Positions 52,636 through 64,000 of a DNA stretch of 64,000 nt are shown one piece after another. The position numbers and the translations under genes are program-made. Position 1 is the stretch's first letter. Each line of letters opens with the position of its first letter. The stretch lies in assembly GCA_008828725.1 (NCBI GenBank), contig MEHQ01003132.1:4206-68205 (forward strand), read 5' to 3'. The notes beneath the pieces were generated by a model. It was given only the letters and a program-made list of their open reading frames with translations, was not told the DNA's origin and did not search any database. The DNA is from Saccharina japonica. Lineage: Eukaryota; Sar; Phaeophyceae; Laminariales; Laminariaceae.

Positions 52636-55600
52636 ATGACGCGATCCTCGAAAAAGAAGGGCAAGACCGCAGCCAATGGTGGTGGTGGTGGAAGGTCTGG
52701 TAGTGGTGGTGGTGGTGGTGGTGGTGTTGCCTCTACTGGTCCGACTGAACATGCTACGGGTAGCCTTCTCTCACCTGAGTTGATGGCGGAGCTTGGAGGC
52801 GATGGCATTGCGAGCGCTGGCGGAGCTGTGGCGGTGGCTGCGGGACCGAGTAAGGGGAAAAAGAGGGGGCGAGGAGGGGGGGCATCAGGCGGGGGAAAGG
52901 TGAGCAGCGAGACCCGGGCGCTGGCCGCAACGATCAGCAAGAGCAAGGCCAAGAAGTTGAAGCAGCTGGAGGACAAGAAGGTCAAGGACGGCCGCCGGGC
53001 GGAGCTGTACCTCAAGCTCGAAAGCAACCGTCTGTCGCAGCAACAGCTGTCCCTCCTCCAGTCTTCCAAGACGATAAGCCAGAACCAGGACACCCTGCGG
53101 TCGAGGATTAAGCACGCGGTCCAGCGCGCCGTCGCCGGGATCGCTCTGGGCGACGAGGCCGTCGCCGAGCTGGAGAGCCACCCTCAGGTTGTCGCCGACG
53201 TTGAGGAAGCCCTGTCTCTGCCGGTCGGGGGTGCCATGGCAGCAGCCACGCGGAAGACTGCAGTCATAGCAGTGGGCAAGGGTGGTGGCGGAGGAGGGGC
53301 AGGAGGCGGAGGAAGGGGGGGTGGTGTTGTCACTGCTGTAGCTCGGGGGAAGACACCGGCAGCAGTCGGCGCCGAAGTCTTCTCGAGCAGGAAGCGTAGC
53401 AGGTCCACAGCGCTTGCTCGTGCTCCGCGTCCGGTTCAAGTTTCGACCGCGAGAAGCAAGCGCAGCGGAGACGGCAGCAGCAGCAGCGACAGCAGCGACA
53501 GCAGCAGTATGGACAGCAGCTCGAGCGAGAGCGAGGGCGAGGGCGGGGGAGAAGGTAAGGGCGAGCATAAACCGGGAGGTAAGGCCACAAGGAAAGCTGC
53601 CGCTGCTGATACCGCGGCACCCGAGTCTGGCGGCGAAACACACAACAACGGCGGTGCCTCTGCGCCGGAGACAGGCAAGCTTGCCCTCACGGGAAGAGAA
53701 AACGACATCACCGCGGAAGAAGGCGGTGCGGTCGGTGGGGAGGGGGGTGCAGACCCAACCAGCGGCAGCGGCTGGGCGGCCAAGATGATGTCTTCGCTGG
53801 CTCGCGTGCCGACGAGCGCAGGCAGTGGGGCGTCTTTCTCGACGCGAACGAAACCCGCCGCCGCTCTGCCGGCCAGGGCAGAGATGGACGATTCGGACGC
53901 CGAGGAGAAGAGCTCCGCTGCTGTCGAAAGCGGCGGTGAAGCGGAACCTATGGACGATAAGGAGGCGGTGGCTTCCTACCCCCCGCCTCCCAGCTGGCTG
54001 GAAGGCGACGCCCCTGTCTACCACGCGGTCGAGACGCCGCTGCCGTCGGTCTCCGGCGACAGCGGTGCCGCCGGCGGCGGCGGTGGTAAGGGCCGCGCTG
54101 GAGGGTCGGGCGCGAGGCTACCGCGGCCCGAGAGGTGGGTCCCGGTGGTGAGGCCGGTGGAGCTTCAGGCCGCTCGCATGCAGCTGCCTATTTGCGGGAT
54201 GGAGCAGGAGATCATGGAGGCTATCCACGACAACGACGCCGTCATCCTGTGCGGGGAGACCGGCTCCGGGAAGTCCACGCAGGTGCCTCAGTTCTTGTAC
54301 GAGGCGGGTTACGCGGCCCACGGGCTGATAGGGGTGACGCAGCCGCGACGGGTGGCCGCGGTGGGCACGGCCGAGAGGGTCGCGGTGGAGCTGGGGACGA
54401 AGTGCGGCCGCGGCGGGGCGGTGGCTTACCAGATCAGGTACGATGCCTCCGGGGTCGGGAAGAAGACGCGCGTGAAGTTTATGACGGACGGGGTGCTGCT
54501 GCAGGAGATCACCTCCGACCTGCTCTTGCGGAAGTACAGCGCTGTGCTCTTGGACGAGGCGCACGAGAGGAACCTCAACACGGACGTCTTGCTGGGGATG
54601 CTGTCCAGGTCGATCCCGCTGAGGTGAGAGCGAGGACGAGAAAGGTTGGAGGGGTAGGACTGTGAGATAGCTGACCGTAAGTCGCCGAGTATTTATCGAA
54701 ATATGATGCAGTTAGTTGCGTGCGCCAAGTTGTATTTTACGAAAGATGTGTGTCTTTTGTATCTAACTAGCTCATTTTGGGCTCGAATTTCCTTTGTTTT
54801 TCAACCAATACTACAACATGTTGGCGTATTTCGCCACTCACCTATTGACTGGTACCTGACAACTCAAAGCCCTACGGAGAGGAAAACGGTAGCCGGCGAA
54901 ACCGCAGCCGCAAGGTGCACTCGTATATTGCCAGGACAAAGGAAAATCTGGCGGGAAGCACACCTCTGGAGCTTCAAATATTTTATCGCACCGGCTGGGT
55001 CTGTTTTGCGTTTGTTATTGTTTTTTTGTCGGTTCCAAACTTGTTGATTTCGTCGAGTTGTGTTTTAGGTGCTTGTTCTTGCTTTTGCTTTGTGTTTTTT
55101 TTCACATTGTTTCTGTGCCTTTTCCGTGCTTTTTGTATGTGTGTTTTGCCGACTTTGGTTGTGGCAGGAAAACGTTCGGCGCGTCTCCGTCTGTAGGTCT
55201 GTGCGTGCTGCGTTAGCTTTGACTGTGCAAGACACATGCGCACGCACTAAATAGCAAGTCCACCATCGCGTGAGTAATCGCTATTCACCCCTCCCTCCGT
55301 CTCCCAACATGTTTCCCCCCCCTGGCCTTACTCGCGCGCTGGCCAAATTGCGGTGTTGTTGTTGTTGTGGTTTTTGTTGTTTTTGTTGTTGCAGGAGGCA
55401 AGTGGCCGAGGAGGAGCAAAGGTCGTGGGATATGCTCAGCGAGGACCGCAAGAAGGAGGTTAAGGTGAATCGACAACCGACCCCCCGGGGGGGTAGCGAC
55501 GCGTTTAGCGCGTTTAGCGCGTTAACCCCTTTGGGTCTTCAGAGAGAGAAAAAAATGTCGAAAATAAATGACGATTACAGCATCGGCCACACGAAGCACC

Positions 55601-56960
55601 CCGGGCTGCCGGGGCAGAAGATCTGTCCATAGTGCAGCGTAGGGAGATGGCACGACACGCCTGGAGTGTGGTGATACTTGTAATGCTGCTGCTGCTGCTG
55701 CACGATATTCGTACACGGCTGATCAGACCGCACCTCTCGATTTTTGTGGTCGCTGTACCTGGGTGCCAAAGCGGTTGGCAACGTTAGGGCCGCAGTCTTC
55801 GTTGTGGGAAGAAATGACCGTTCATAGGAAATGGAGTCAGATGTATGCTTACGTACAGTGAGGTAGTGAAAGGGTTGAGCGTGCCGGGTCCTAGAGACCG
55901 CCGACTCGGCGATCTCCTCGAGCGGTGGCGTCGCTCGTGTTTGCGCAGCACGTGTCTTGCAGGAAAATGATGTACAGCAGAAACGTAGTCGAGTTGATGC
56001 GCTCGTTTTGTTCTGGTGTGCCGTTTTGTGGAAGGAAGCCATTCGCGACTTGACGTGACAAATTCCACGTCCGGGGGGGGGGGGGGGGTACTCATGTCGT
56101 GCACGGCCGTAGTCGTATGACCATAGACCCTCGCATCCCTGCAATGCCGGGACGGAGCATGTTGGGTTTTCACCAACCAGGCAGACATTGCTTGCACCAA
56201 GCGCTAAGCGCCGTGAGGTATTGGGCGAGTCGCATGGAGGGTGAGCTGCATCCTGCTAAGAACCGCCTCTGAGGCGGACTTGCATATGGACGACAGCTTC
56301 AATGAGTTAATTTAGTTTCTGGTGTAGCCACTTCCTGAGACAACAATGGGAGCACTGTGTAACTGCCTCGCGGGTGCCTTACCATATACACACTACGTGA
56401 TACGATCATTCCCCTTGTACGGAGCAAAGGTTCTCCACCCCGCACAAATGATCTATCTCGACGGGGGGGGGGGTGTTCTCATGTCGTGCATGGCCGTATG
56501 ACGATGACCTTGGAACAATTGATTAACTTTTGGGAGTACTGACTGGACCACCGCGCGACGCGATTATGGCGTTTGGTTCTCTATGACACTGCCACTGCGA
56601 ACAAAAAAGAACGCGATTCGAAAAGGACGATCCTAGTTTGAGCATCGTCCTGGGACGCCGCCGGTTTTGGCGTTGCCGTGAGCGCCCCTACCCCCCGCCC
56701 CACCCCCGACTCACCACTTTTTCGTAATGCCCTTTCGCGCTGGAAACCCCCGTCCTTTTATCTTGTATCAGCCTCCGCTGCGGCCCCTGAAGCTGGTGGT
56801 CATGTCTGCCACGCTTCGAGTGACGGACTTCACGGAAAACACGGCGCTGTTTCCGACGCCGCCCCCTGTGATCAGCGCCACCAGCCGGCAGCATCCGGTC
56901 ACGGTGCACTTCAGCAAGCAGACCGAGCTCTACGACTACCTCGGCGAGACGTTCAAGAAG
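52636..56960 (+). CDS. DHX37: DHX37/Dhr1-type DEAH-box RNA helicase, N-terminal three exons (copy 1, cut by assembly joint)
   Basis: Dhr1/DHX37 unwinds U3 snoRNA from pre-18S rRNA during small-subunit assembly in the nucleolus. Exons are 52636-54623, 55395-55464 and 56772-56960, GT-AG with phases 2 and 0, giving 749 residues so far. The N-terminus is basic and Gly/Ser/Ala-rich with a Ser/Asp/Glu tract, and a Lys-rich helix at 100-150. The helicase core has motif I GETGSGKST (540-548), Ia TQPRRVAAV, Ib-like FMTDGVLLQE, motif II DEAH (640-643), GMLSRSIPLR and motif III SAT (698-700). It is followed by LRVTDFTENTALF and PVTVHFSKQTELYDYLGETF, which distinguish the DHX37 branch from Prp-type helicases. 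Family members have about 1,150 residues, so the second RecA domain and C-terminus are missing; the sequence runs into the N at 58035. Upstream in-frame ATGs exist; 52636 starts the Lys-rich segment usual for the family. Confidence 0.85.
55500..55700 (+). repeat. Dispersed repeat family R6
   Basis: CAGCATCGGCCACACGAAGC, CCCGGGCTGCCGGGGCA and GTGCAGCGTAGGGAG-type boxes recur at 57340-57575. A shorter related end lies near 9050-9135. It lies in helicase intron 2. Confidence 0.55.
56087..56466 (-). repeat. Dispersed repeat family R1, minus copy with 17 or more G on the plus strand
   Basis: The minus strand ends GACTACGGCCGTGCACGACA, TGAGTA, then a long C run at 56092-56074. The 5' end stops near GATCTATC…TCGACG, where a further 40 bp R1 3' end with its own C run (56464-56505) begins. 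It lies in helicase intron 2. Confidence 0.7.
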
Positions 56961-58034
56961 GTTGGTCACTCGCGCGCGTTTGGTGTGATGCGTATATACG
57001 CGGCAAACTGGTTTGGCGGCATTGTTGGGGTATATATTATATGTACAAGAGGTCGAGCACGTTCGCACGCTTTGAGGGAGGGGTGTTTAGAGCGGGGGTT
57101 TAATCCCTTCGAGACTTCAGAAAGGGGAAATCGTGACGGTAAAAAATGGCGATTAGACCAAAGGCTGCTGCGTGGTTGGGGGACAATACTCGTATACATT
57201 GGTGTCCGAGTGACGCAATGCAGGGAGTCGTACGGTGCACGGGCGAAATATGATGCTACCCGTACTTGCTGGGCGATCACGCTGCTGCTCGTAGATAGTT
57301 GATGACACCAAAGCTGTCATTGTTTTGGCCGCTACCTCAACAGTCTCAAAGAGGTAATTAACCCCTCTTATAGGACTTCAGGGGGAAACAATGTGTACGT
57401 GTATGGTATGGTACGACGGTTCCAGCATCGGCCGAAAAACGAAGCAGCCCGGGCTGCTGGGGTATATAGGGGATATTGGGGATGTGTCCCAAACCTGCAA
57501 CGTAAGGAGCTGTGAGACACGCGCGCGCAGTACGTATGGTGATAGGTACTCCTAGTGCTGCACGCTCACACTATTAAATGGATGCTTGAAAATGTCGCAC
57601 TCGTCATTTTTTTTTCGATCGGTATGCTTTATCACACGGGTGATAAGTTATACCTGGTAGCACAAAACCCTGGGACGAATTTCAAAGACGAGTTTCACCG
57701 AAAGTAGGGGCGGCACACGCAACGAAAAAGGCGGCGTTGGGACGATCTCGGTACTGTGCAGGAAGGCTGGGCCGCTCCTGTGGCGCGCAGATGGTTTAGA
57801 AAAGCATTGTGCATTGTGTTCGATCACGCTTCGTTCTATGCACGTCTTGCATTCCATACCGGGTATATACCAGGTATGTTGTTTTTGCGCACGACTTGAC
57901 CTTCGTGCCGCATTTTTACTCTAGCTCACGGTGTGTTTAAGAATATCGTTTTCCTGTATGTTATTTTTCTCACGTTTTTGTTTTTCGTCTCGCGTCTCCC
58001 CTTGCCCTCCTCCTCCTCGTCCTCCTCCCCCCCA
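56961..58034. other. Helicase intron 3 up to the assembly joint
   Basis: No exon of the helicase or other gene is recognised. 57340-57575 is an R6 repeat. The last 40 bases are C/T-rich low complexity (CCTCCTCCTCGTCCTCCTCC). The next expected helicase exon (motif IV region) is absent. Confidence 0.5.
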
Positions 58035-58035
58035 N
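58035..58035. other. Single N at contig joint
   Basis: One unknown base separates low-complexity pyrimidine sequence from the duplicated block. The single N probably stands for an unsized or zero-length gap. Confidence 0.85.
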
Positions 58036-58617
58036 GATCATGACATGTCCGATGTGTGGAACATATCCGATGTGTGGAACAATCATAGAAAGTACGGGAA
58101 ATAGTGCACTACTGCCGTATCGTATGAAAATCACTCAAAATCAGCTACGAGTTGGTTCAAGCTAAACGCGCCAAACTTGATCAGCCACGAATGCCAGTTG
58201 CAGTATCAGCTCGAACGTCACATATTTGGAACCATAGTGACCGCTGTGAACAGTGGGAGAGGACGATAGCGCCAACTTTTTAGTTGAGGTCCCACAGTAG
58301 GGGTGGCGCTAGCGGCGAATATGCGTCCCGGCCAACCACGGATCAACAAGGACAGTGACAGTCAGGCGTTTACGTAGAATCATCTACAGTAGTGATAGAT
58401 TCAATGAAAGCGCAGCAATACGACGAAGGAATGAGCGGGTCGGTCTTCCCTCCCAGCTACTTACTCATCCAACCAGAACACTCGTAGGCCCGAAGCCACG
58501 TATGACAAAGCAAATAAGTCAACCGAGACCGAACGGTGGCGGCGCGAAGCGAAACACTTCGCTCCACGAAAAAACGTAAAGGAACACGATCCAACAACCT
58601 CTACAGCCCCAGCTCAC

Positions 58618-61600
58618 CCTTGGGTAGTCCGCGTGCAGGCGGAAGGAAGCCACGATGCCCACAGGCATGGTGATCGTAACCTCGCGAGAGGGGGCGCGGT
58701 ATGCCACCAAATACCTCCGCCGCATCAGCCGCACGTGCTCGTCGCGCAGCGAGGCACACCTCGCGCGATTCATAGCTTCGCGTATGAGCATCCGCAGGTT
58801 CCTGGGCGCGGGAAGAGCGTCGGCAGCGCCCTTCAGCTCCTCCAGCTCCGACGGTGTTATCAACCCCCCCGTGACCGCGTTGTGCTGGGGAGGACACAGC
58901 TGAGCGGAACGCAGGCTTCCGTCCGCGGAAGACACGGTGACCTCCATAACCTGATCCGAGCCCAGGTCCACCATGAGCTCGAGCCCCTCCACGCCCCCAC
59001 CGCCGGCCGTCCCAAAGAGAAGCCTGTGCGAAATTCGAAAGCCTCCGATCTGCTCGAGGTTGGCCACGGTAGCCCGGTACCACTCGCCGATGTCCCCGTT
59101 TTTCCGCACTTGGGTCTCCTCCTCCTCCACGGCTAGGTCCAGCTGCGCCTCCGACATGTTAGCAACGCCCACCAACGCCTCCGTCCCCTTCGAAGCGTCT
59201 GCTCTCCGCTTGGCGTCCGTCGCGGCCGCCGAGGCCTCCGCCACCTCCTGCTCCCGTTCCAGCTCGGCCACCTCTCGCTGCTCCAGAGCGAAAGCCTCTC
59301 GCTGGGCGGCCAGCTCCGCCACCAAGGCGGACTTTCGCGCCTCGCCCGCCGAGATGGTCTCCGCCAACACTCCCAGAGCTTGCTCGTCCTTGCGGTCGGA
59401 TTCCGCAGAGGCGTCCTTGTCCCCGTCGGTGTAGATCGCGTCCATTACCGAGATCCCGGCGGCGGAGGCGGACTCCGCCTGGAGCTCAAGGTCCGCCAGC
59501 CGCTCGTGCAGTTGCGCTTTTTGCTCCACGACTCGCTTCGAGGCCGCCTGCAGCTGGAGTTGCTCGGATTGAACGCGGTCCACGGTTTCGTCCACCCGGC
59601 GCCGCCCGAGGGCGATCTCTGCTGTTTGGTCCCGTACGTTGTCTGCGGGGGGGGGCGGTGGTGGTGGTGGTGGTGGGGGGGGGGCGGCGGTGTGGCAGCG
59701 GCCGCGGAAAATGGTTAAAGGGTGGTTACATGTGCGTGACAACATCATCACCACCGCAGATTGCTGAACCATGATCGCTGGCGGGAGACGTGGGAAGAGT
59801 GCAAAGAGTGGCGAAACTATTGTCTGTCCACTAACCTATACCGGTACGAAGTAAACCAGTGCCTGGCAGAAAGTCAACAAATGACACACAAATACCGGCA
59901 TGTAGTCTTTGATACGCCTCCCATCCCAATGAAACCGGTAGGGGTTTCCTCGCAAACCTAAGCACGGAAGCCAAGGGCATTGGTTATGATAATCGGAACA
60001 TTACCGCTGAACACAAGCTGCTGCCCAGCCCAATACCATAATAAAAAATCACGCTTGACGCGAGCAACTCGCACTTGTCGCACATAAAAGGACTCCTGCA
60101 ATGCCCCACGAAGCGAAGGTGCCCGAACCGTGAAGCCAACAATACCTACCACACATAAAACTGATTGTGAAGCGAGCAACACTTATAAAGCAAATCCAGC
60201 CCAAGTCTTGCGGCGTCAGCCGCGGGTAGTAATATACGTATATATATAAATATTTATACGTCGTTCGTTTCCTCTCTCTTTTAACGTATCTGGATTGCAA
60301 GCATGTGTATGCCGTGCCTGTCGTACATGGCATTGCATTGTCTACTCTTCTTACTGCATTACAATGTATGATAGTATCTCTGCGTGCGTTTCGTGGGAGT
60401 AGTTAGCGAGGGGTTGAATATTCTCTTGGTCATAGCGACGAGAGAACAGCTATTAATAGAATATGATACTATTGCGGGGGACCATAGTAAATAGGACCTA
60501 CCGTACGCACTAAAACCTATATATTTACCTATTTTTATTAACAATATTTGGTCCTATTTACTATGCCCCCCCGGAATACGAGGACACTGGTAAGACAGTT
60601 GTTATGAGGACGCGGGGGTGAGAGGGCGATTTACGATTTCGATAAGGGACCCGTGGCCACGCGCTGTCGATGGCACGTGGCGCAGCTCAAACGCTATCAT
60701 ACCGCATGCACATGCACTTGGCCAATGGGGGCGGTTCTAGGCGCTTAACTCACTCAGAACTGAAAAAAAATGTCCCACACTAATTTCAAGTAGTTCGTCC
60801 CCAATTTCGTGGGGCCAGTTATTAAGGGGTTAACGTGGCATGTGGCGCTGTTAAATATCTCCGGTATCCGAACGCATCACCGTGCGATACGTTTTCCCTT
60901 CCGCTTCCTTTTTTCCTTTTTCCTTTTTTCCGTATTTTCTTTTTGTTCCTTTTTCCTTGCTCTCTTTTTCTTTCCTTTTTCCTTTGGATTGATTTCATTT
61001 TCTCTTGCTTGAGGTGTACGATGTGCCACAACAGTTATTATGTAATCGTACTGCGCTGTACTTTGTACTTTGTATTTTGTATATTATTTTTCCCTAGGAT
61101 ATTCTTCCACTCCAGGGCTTTTTGGAGCCTGTCCTGGGACCACGAACTATCTTTTTCGCGATCAGTTATATTTAATGTGAGAGCATAACGTATTGCGTCT
61201 AATCAAGATGGCGGGAAAATTCCAGGAAAATTCACTGCTGTGAATGTGAATACGGGGAGGAAAAAAGGCGGCGCAAATAACTTTTCCGGCTGTGCGTAGA
61301 GCTGGGATGAAAAGGAGACGTGGGGAGACGTGACTGCTGTGCGTAGAGCAGGGGCGTAGAGCAAGGGACTGCTGTACACCAGCACCCGTGCGATACATGG
61401 GGAGACGTGACTGCTGTGCGTAGAGCAAGGACGTATATATATAAAGCAGGGGACTCTATGATTTGTGCACACGTGCGGAAAATATAATAGCTTGAGGGGA
61501 AGAGGACACACAGGAATATTTGCTGGAAGGAAAAGCAGCGGGGGAAAGTGCACCGTGCGATACGTGGACGCCAGGAATATTCCCCGGGAGGTTACAGCTG

Positions 61601-62526
61601 GGACTGCTGTGCGTACAGGAGCCGGGTGTACGGGCGGGCGGTGGGTAGGGAGGTCTGAAAGCATCACGGTGCGATACGTATTGAGCGCTGCGCGAAGAAA
61701 GTATCCTTAGGTCGTAACCTTACAGCAGCAGCGGTGTGGGTGTTGTTGTCGGTACAGCAGCAGAGAAGCTGTCTGCAGTGTGCTATGTGTGGGTACGTAT
61801 GTACTCGAAGTGGAAACGGACAATCGATATGAGTTCGTTAATCCAGGGGCCGGGTGTGTACGTAGGAAATTCCGAATCACTTTCTTCGCTTGGAGCCCAC
61901 CCGCGATCCTGTGATCACGTGATCACATGATCACCGCCGTGCGTGGGTGAAGGAAGTTTGGGAGCAAAGCACGACCCTGTGCCCCTGCGAGGGGGAAAAA
62001 CTACTTACACCGCCGTGGCTTTCCAAACGACAGGCCAAAGCGCCAAAGCCTGCCGCTGTCGTGCGGGACAATTCGAATTTGCAGCAGTACGGACTACAGC
62101 AGCAGCACGCACGACCTTGCGCCCCTGCGAGGCAAAGCTGTGCCGTATTTAAACGGCAAGCCAAAGCGCCAAAGCCTACGTACGTACACGAAGCAAATTT
62201 CATACCGGTACACAGCAGTACATACTGGTATACTGGTACAAACGAAGCAGATAACGAGTCAGTGCACGAGCTTACTCACTGTCGAAGTTGGGAGGGGCAA
62301 AAGGGTCACATCTCGTGAGATTTTCCAGCACAGACCCTTGAAAGCACGGTCGGAAGAAGGAGTCGGCCGATTTCAGGAACCGCGTTTCAGCGCCAGCCAT
62401 CGCCTCCGTGGCATCCGTGCCAGCATTTGCCTCCAGCCGCAGTGCGGCCGGCGTCTGATCGTCGAGCACCTGAGGTAGCCTGAGACATATAGAGAGCGCC
62501 GGCGAGAGGGGGGGAAACACGAGCAT
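58618..62526 (-). CDS. KNL1/Spc7-like kinetochore protein, copy 2, last exon absent at the joint
   Basis: Same model as copy 1: exons 62526-62310 and 59642-58618. The final exon (counterpart of 47349-47182, 55 residues) would lie left of the N at 58035, where helicase intron sequence is found instead. A few coding changes from copy 1 are visible, for example VSSTDG to VSSADG. The reading frame is intact in both exons, which argues against a decaying duplicate and for an allele or assembly artefact. Confidence 0.5.
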
Positions 62527-63025
62527 ATCACGCGCCGGGTGTAAGGCTTAGCTGGCGAAAACCGACTGGTTGATCCCCGTAGGACTAGAGTTGTTCAGTC
62601 GGTATGGTATGGTAGGGCAAGGAGAAACGCAGTCGAGCTGCAGTGGCGGCATCGCTAAAACAATGCAAACATCCAGTAGCAGCTGATTGTACGTTATCCA
62701 ATTCGAAGGTGTACATCGATGCAGCCGGCTCTCACGTCTGTAATAAATGGCGAAGTGTAACCGGTGTAGAGCTAGAAGGCGGGGTCTCGATCACAGTAGT
62801 CGCCATGGCGATGCTCGGGTGTGGGGCGAGCTACGTTGTGCGTGCCGCACCAAACCACCAAACCAACCAACCTCAAACCTCCAACGGCTTCAAATGCACG
62901 CACGCCTCACAAATATGTGGAAACCCCAAAGAGGTTCCGCCGCACTTTTTTTCCTTTTGCTGGCCACTCGCTCTTGTGTGCTGTCGCTTGCAGCTCGCAA
63001 GCCGCGTTGCCACGGCGGACCCACG

Positions 63026-64000
63026 ATGACGCGATCCTCGAAAAAGAAGGGCAAGACCGCAGCCAATGGTGGTGGTGGTGGAAGGTCTGGTAGTGGTGGT
63101 GGTGGTGGTGGTGGTGTTGCCTCTACTGGTCCGACTGAACATGCTACGGGTAGCCTTCTCTCACCTGAGTTGATGGCGGAGCTTGGAGGCGATGGCATTG
63201 CGAGCGCTGGCGGAGCTGTGGCGGTGGCTGCGGGACCGAGTAAGGGAAAAAAGAGGGGGCGAGGAGGGGGGGCATCAGGCGGGGGAAAGGTGAGCAGCGA
63301 GACCCGGGCTCTGGCCGCAACGATCAGCAAGAGCAAGGCCAAGAAGTTGAAGCAGCTGGAGGACAAGAAGGTCAAGGACGGCCGCCGGGCGGAGCTGTAC
63401 CTCAAGCTCGAAAGCAACCGGCTGTCGCAGCAACAGCTGTCCCTCCTCCAGTCTTCCAAGACGATAAGCCAGAACCAGGACACCCTGCGGTCGAGGATTA
63501 AGCACGCGGTCCAGCGCGCCGTCGCCGGGATCGCTCTGGGCGACGAGGCCGTCGCCGAGCTGGAGAGCCACCCTCAGGTTGTCGCCGACGTTGAGGAAGC
63601 CCTGTCTCTGCCGGTCGGGGGTGCCATGGCAGCAGCCACGCGGAAGACTGCAGTCATAGCAGTGGGCAAGGGTGGTGGCGGAGGAGGGGCAGGAGGCGGA
63701 GGAAGGGGGGGTGGTGTTGTCACTGCTGTAGCTCGGGGGAAGACACCGGCAGCAGTCGGCGCCGAAGTCTTCTCGAGCAGGAAGCGTAGCAGGTCCACAG
63801 CGCTTGCTCGTGCTCCGCGTCCGGTTCAAGTTTCGACCGCGAGAAGCAAGCGCAGCGGAGACGGCAGCAGCAGCAGCGACAGCAGCGACAGCAGCAGTAT
63901 GGACAGCAGCTCGAGCGAGAGCGAGGGCGAGGGCGGGGGAGAAGGTAAGGGCGAGCATAAACCGGGAGGTAAGGCCACAAGGAAAGCTGCCGCTGCTGAT
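63026..64000 (+). CDS. DHX37: DHX37/Dhr1-type DEAH-box RNA helicase, copy 2, partial at window end
   Basis: Counterpart of 52636-53610. The frame is open from ATG at 63026 to the window end (325 codons) and covers the basic, Gly-rich and Ser/Asp-rich N-terminal region before the helicase core. The differences I see from copy 1 are silent or conservative. The rest of the gene must lie beyond the window. Confidence 0.85.
   Translation, partial: MTRSSKKKGKTAANGGGGGRSGSGGGGGGGVASTGPTEHATGSLLSPELMAELGGDGIASAGGAVAVAAGPSKGKKRGRGGGASGGGKVSSETRALAATISKSKAKKLKQLEDKKVKDGRRAELYLKLESNRLSQQQLSLLQSSKTISQNQDTLRSRIKHAVQRAVAGIALGDEAVAELESHPQVVADVEEALSLPVGGAMAAATRKTAVIAVGKGGGGGGAGGGGRGGGVVTAVARGKTPAAVGAEVFSSRKRSRSTALARAPRPVQVSTARSKRSGDGSSSSDSSDSSSMDSSSSESEGEGGGEGKGEHKPGGKATRKAAAAD

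Larger units (their letters stand above)
58036..64000. repeat. Second copy of 47645-53610 (about 99.4% identical)
   Basis: The block matches base for base with an offset of 10391, falling to 10390 after two small indels (near 51064 and 51488). By hand I count roughly 35 single differences in 5.96 kb, in introns and exons alike. The start lies within MITE d and the end is set by the window. It repeats every feature of that interval, including the 96 bp element (60477-60572) and repeat R3 (60759-60832). Confidence 0.95.

Noticed and set aside
52885-54024. 379-codon minus frame opposite the helicase exon
   Set aside because: It is an antisense shadow of the low-complexity N-terminal region of the DHX37-like gene.

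Overview
The window looks like nuclear DNA of a brown alga (Phaeophyceae), probably Ectocarpus or a close relative. The reasons are GC-rich codon use, small exons with GT-AG splice sites in very long introns, plastid presequences of the heterokont type (signal peptide followed by an aromatic residue), genes for cytochrome b6f assembly and a kinetochore subunit, and intron DNA full of repeats in which the 8-mer CTGCTGTA/TACAGCAG recurs. Species is an inference. No bacterial operons, CRISPR arrays, rRNA genes or convincing tRNA genes were found.

Layout. 1-5934: no gene, several short transposon-like repeats and a GGTT satellite. 5935-29439 (+): a pirin gene of eight exons in my model. Its last intron (13571-29223, 15.65 kb) holds a copia-type LTR fossil, a tyrosine-recombinase retroelement with split direct repeats, a tRNA-derived SINE candidate and a MITE. 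29440-33977: mostly gene-free, with two exons that look like the C-terminal part of ribosomal protein bL27. 33978-41963 (+): a complete six-exon CCB1-like gene for haem attachment to plastid cytochrome b6. 43869-44893 (-): a CS (NudC/p23-like) domain gene with a frame change at a G run. 47182-52136 (-): a three-exon gene ending in a KNL1/Spc7-like RWD domain. 52636-56960 (+): the first three exons of a DHX37/Dhr1-type DEAH helicase, head to head with the KNL1-like gene.

At 58035 a single N joins a second copy (58036-64000) of 47645-53610. It is about 99.4% identical and repeats most of the KNL1-like gene and the start of the helicase. The helicase of copy 1 and the KNL1-like gene of copy 2 both stop at this joint, so I read it as two haplotypes or contigs placed in tandem rather than a functional duplication.

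The host genes do not form one pathway. They are ordinary housekeeping genes: cupin enzyme or co-regulator, organelle ribosome, cytochrome b6f biogenesis, co-chaperone, kinetochore and small-subunit ribosome biogenesis. The most unusual content is in the repeats: a split-repeat (Ngaro/PAT-like) element with a satellite-rich leader, and two dispersed families whose copies share a 3' end that runs into poly(C) while their 5' ends vary.
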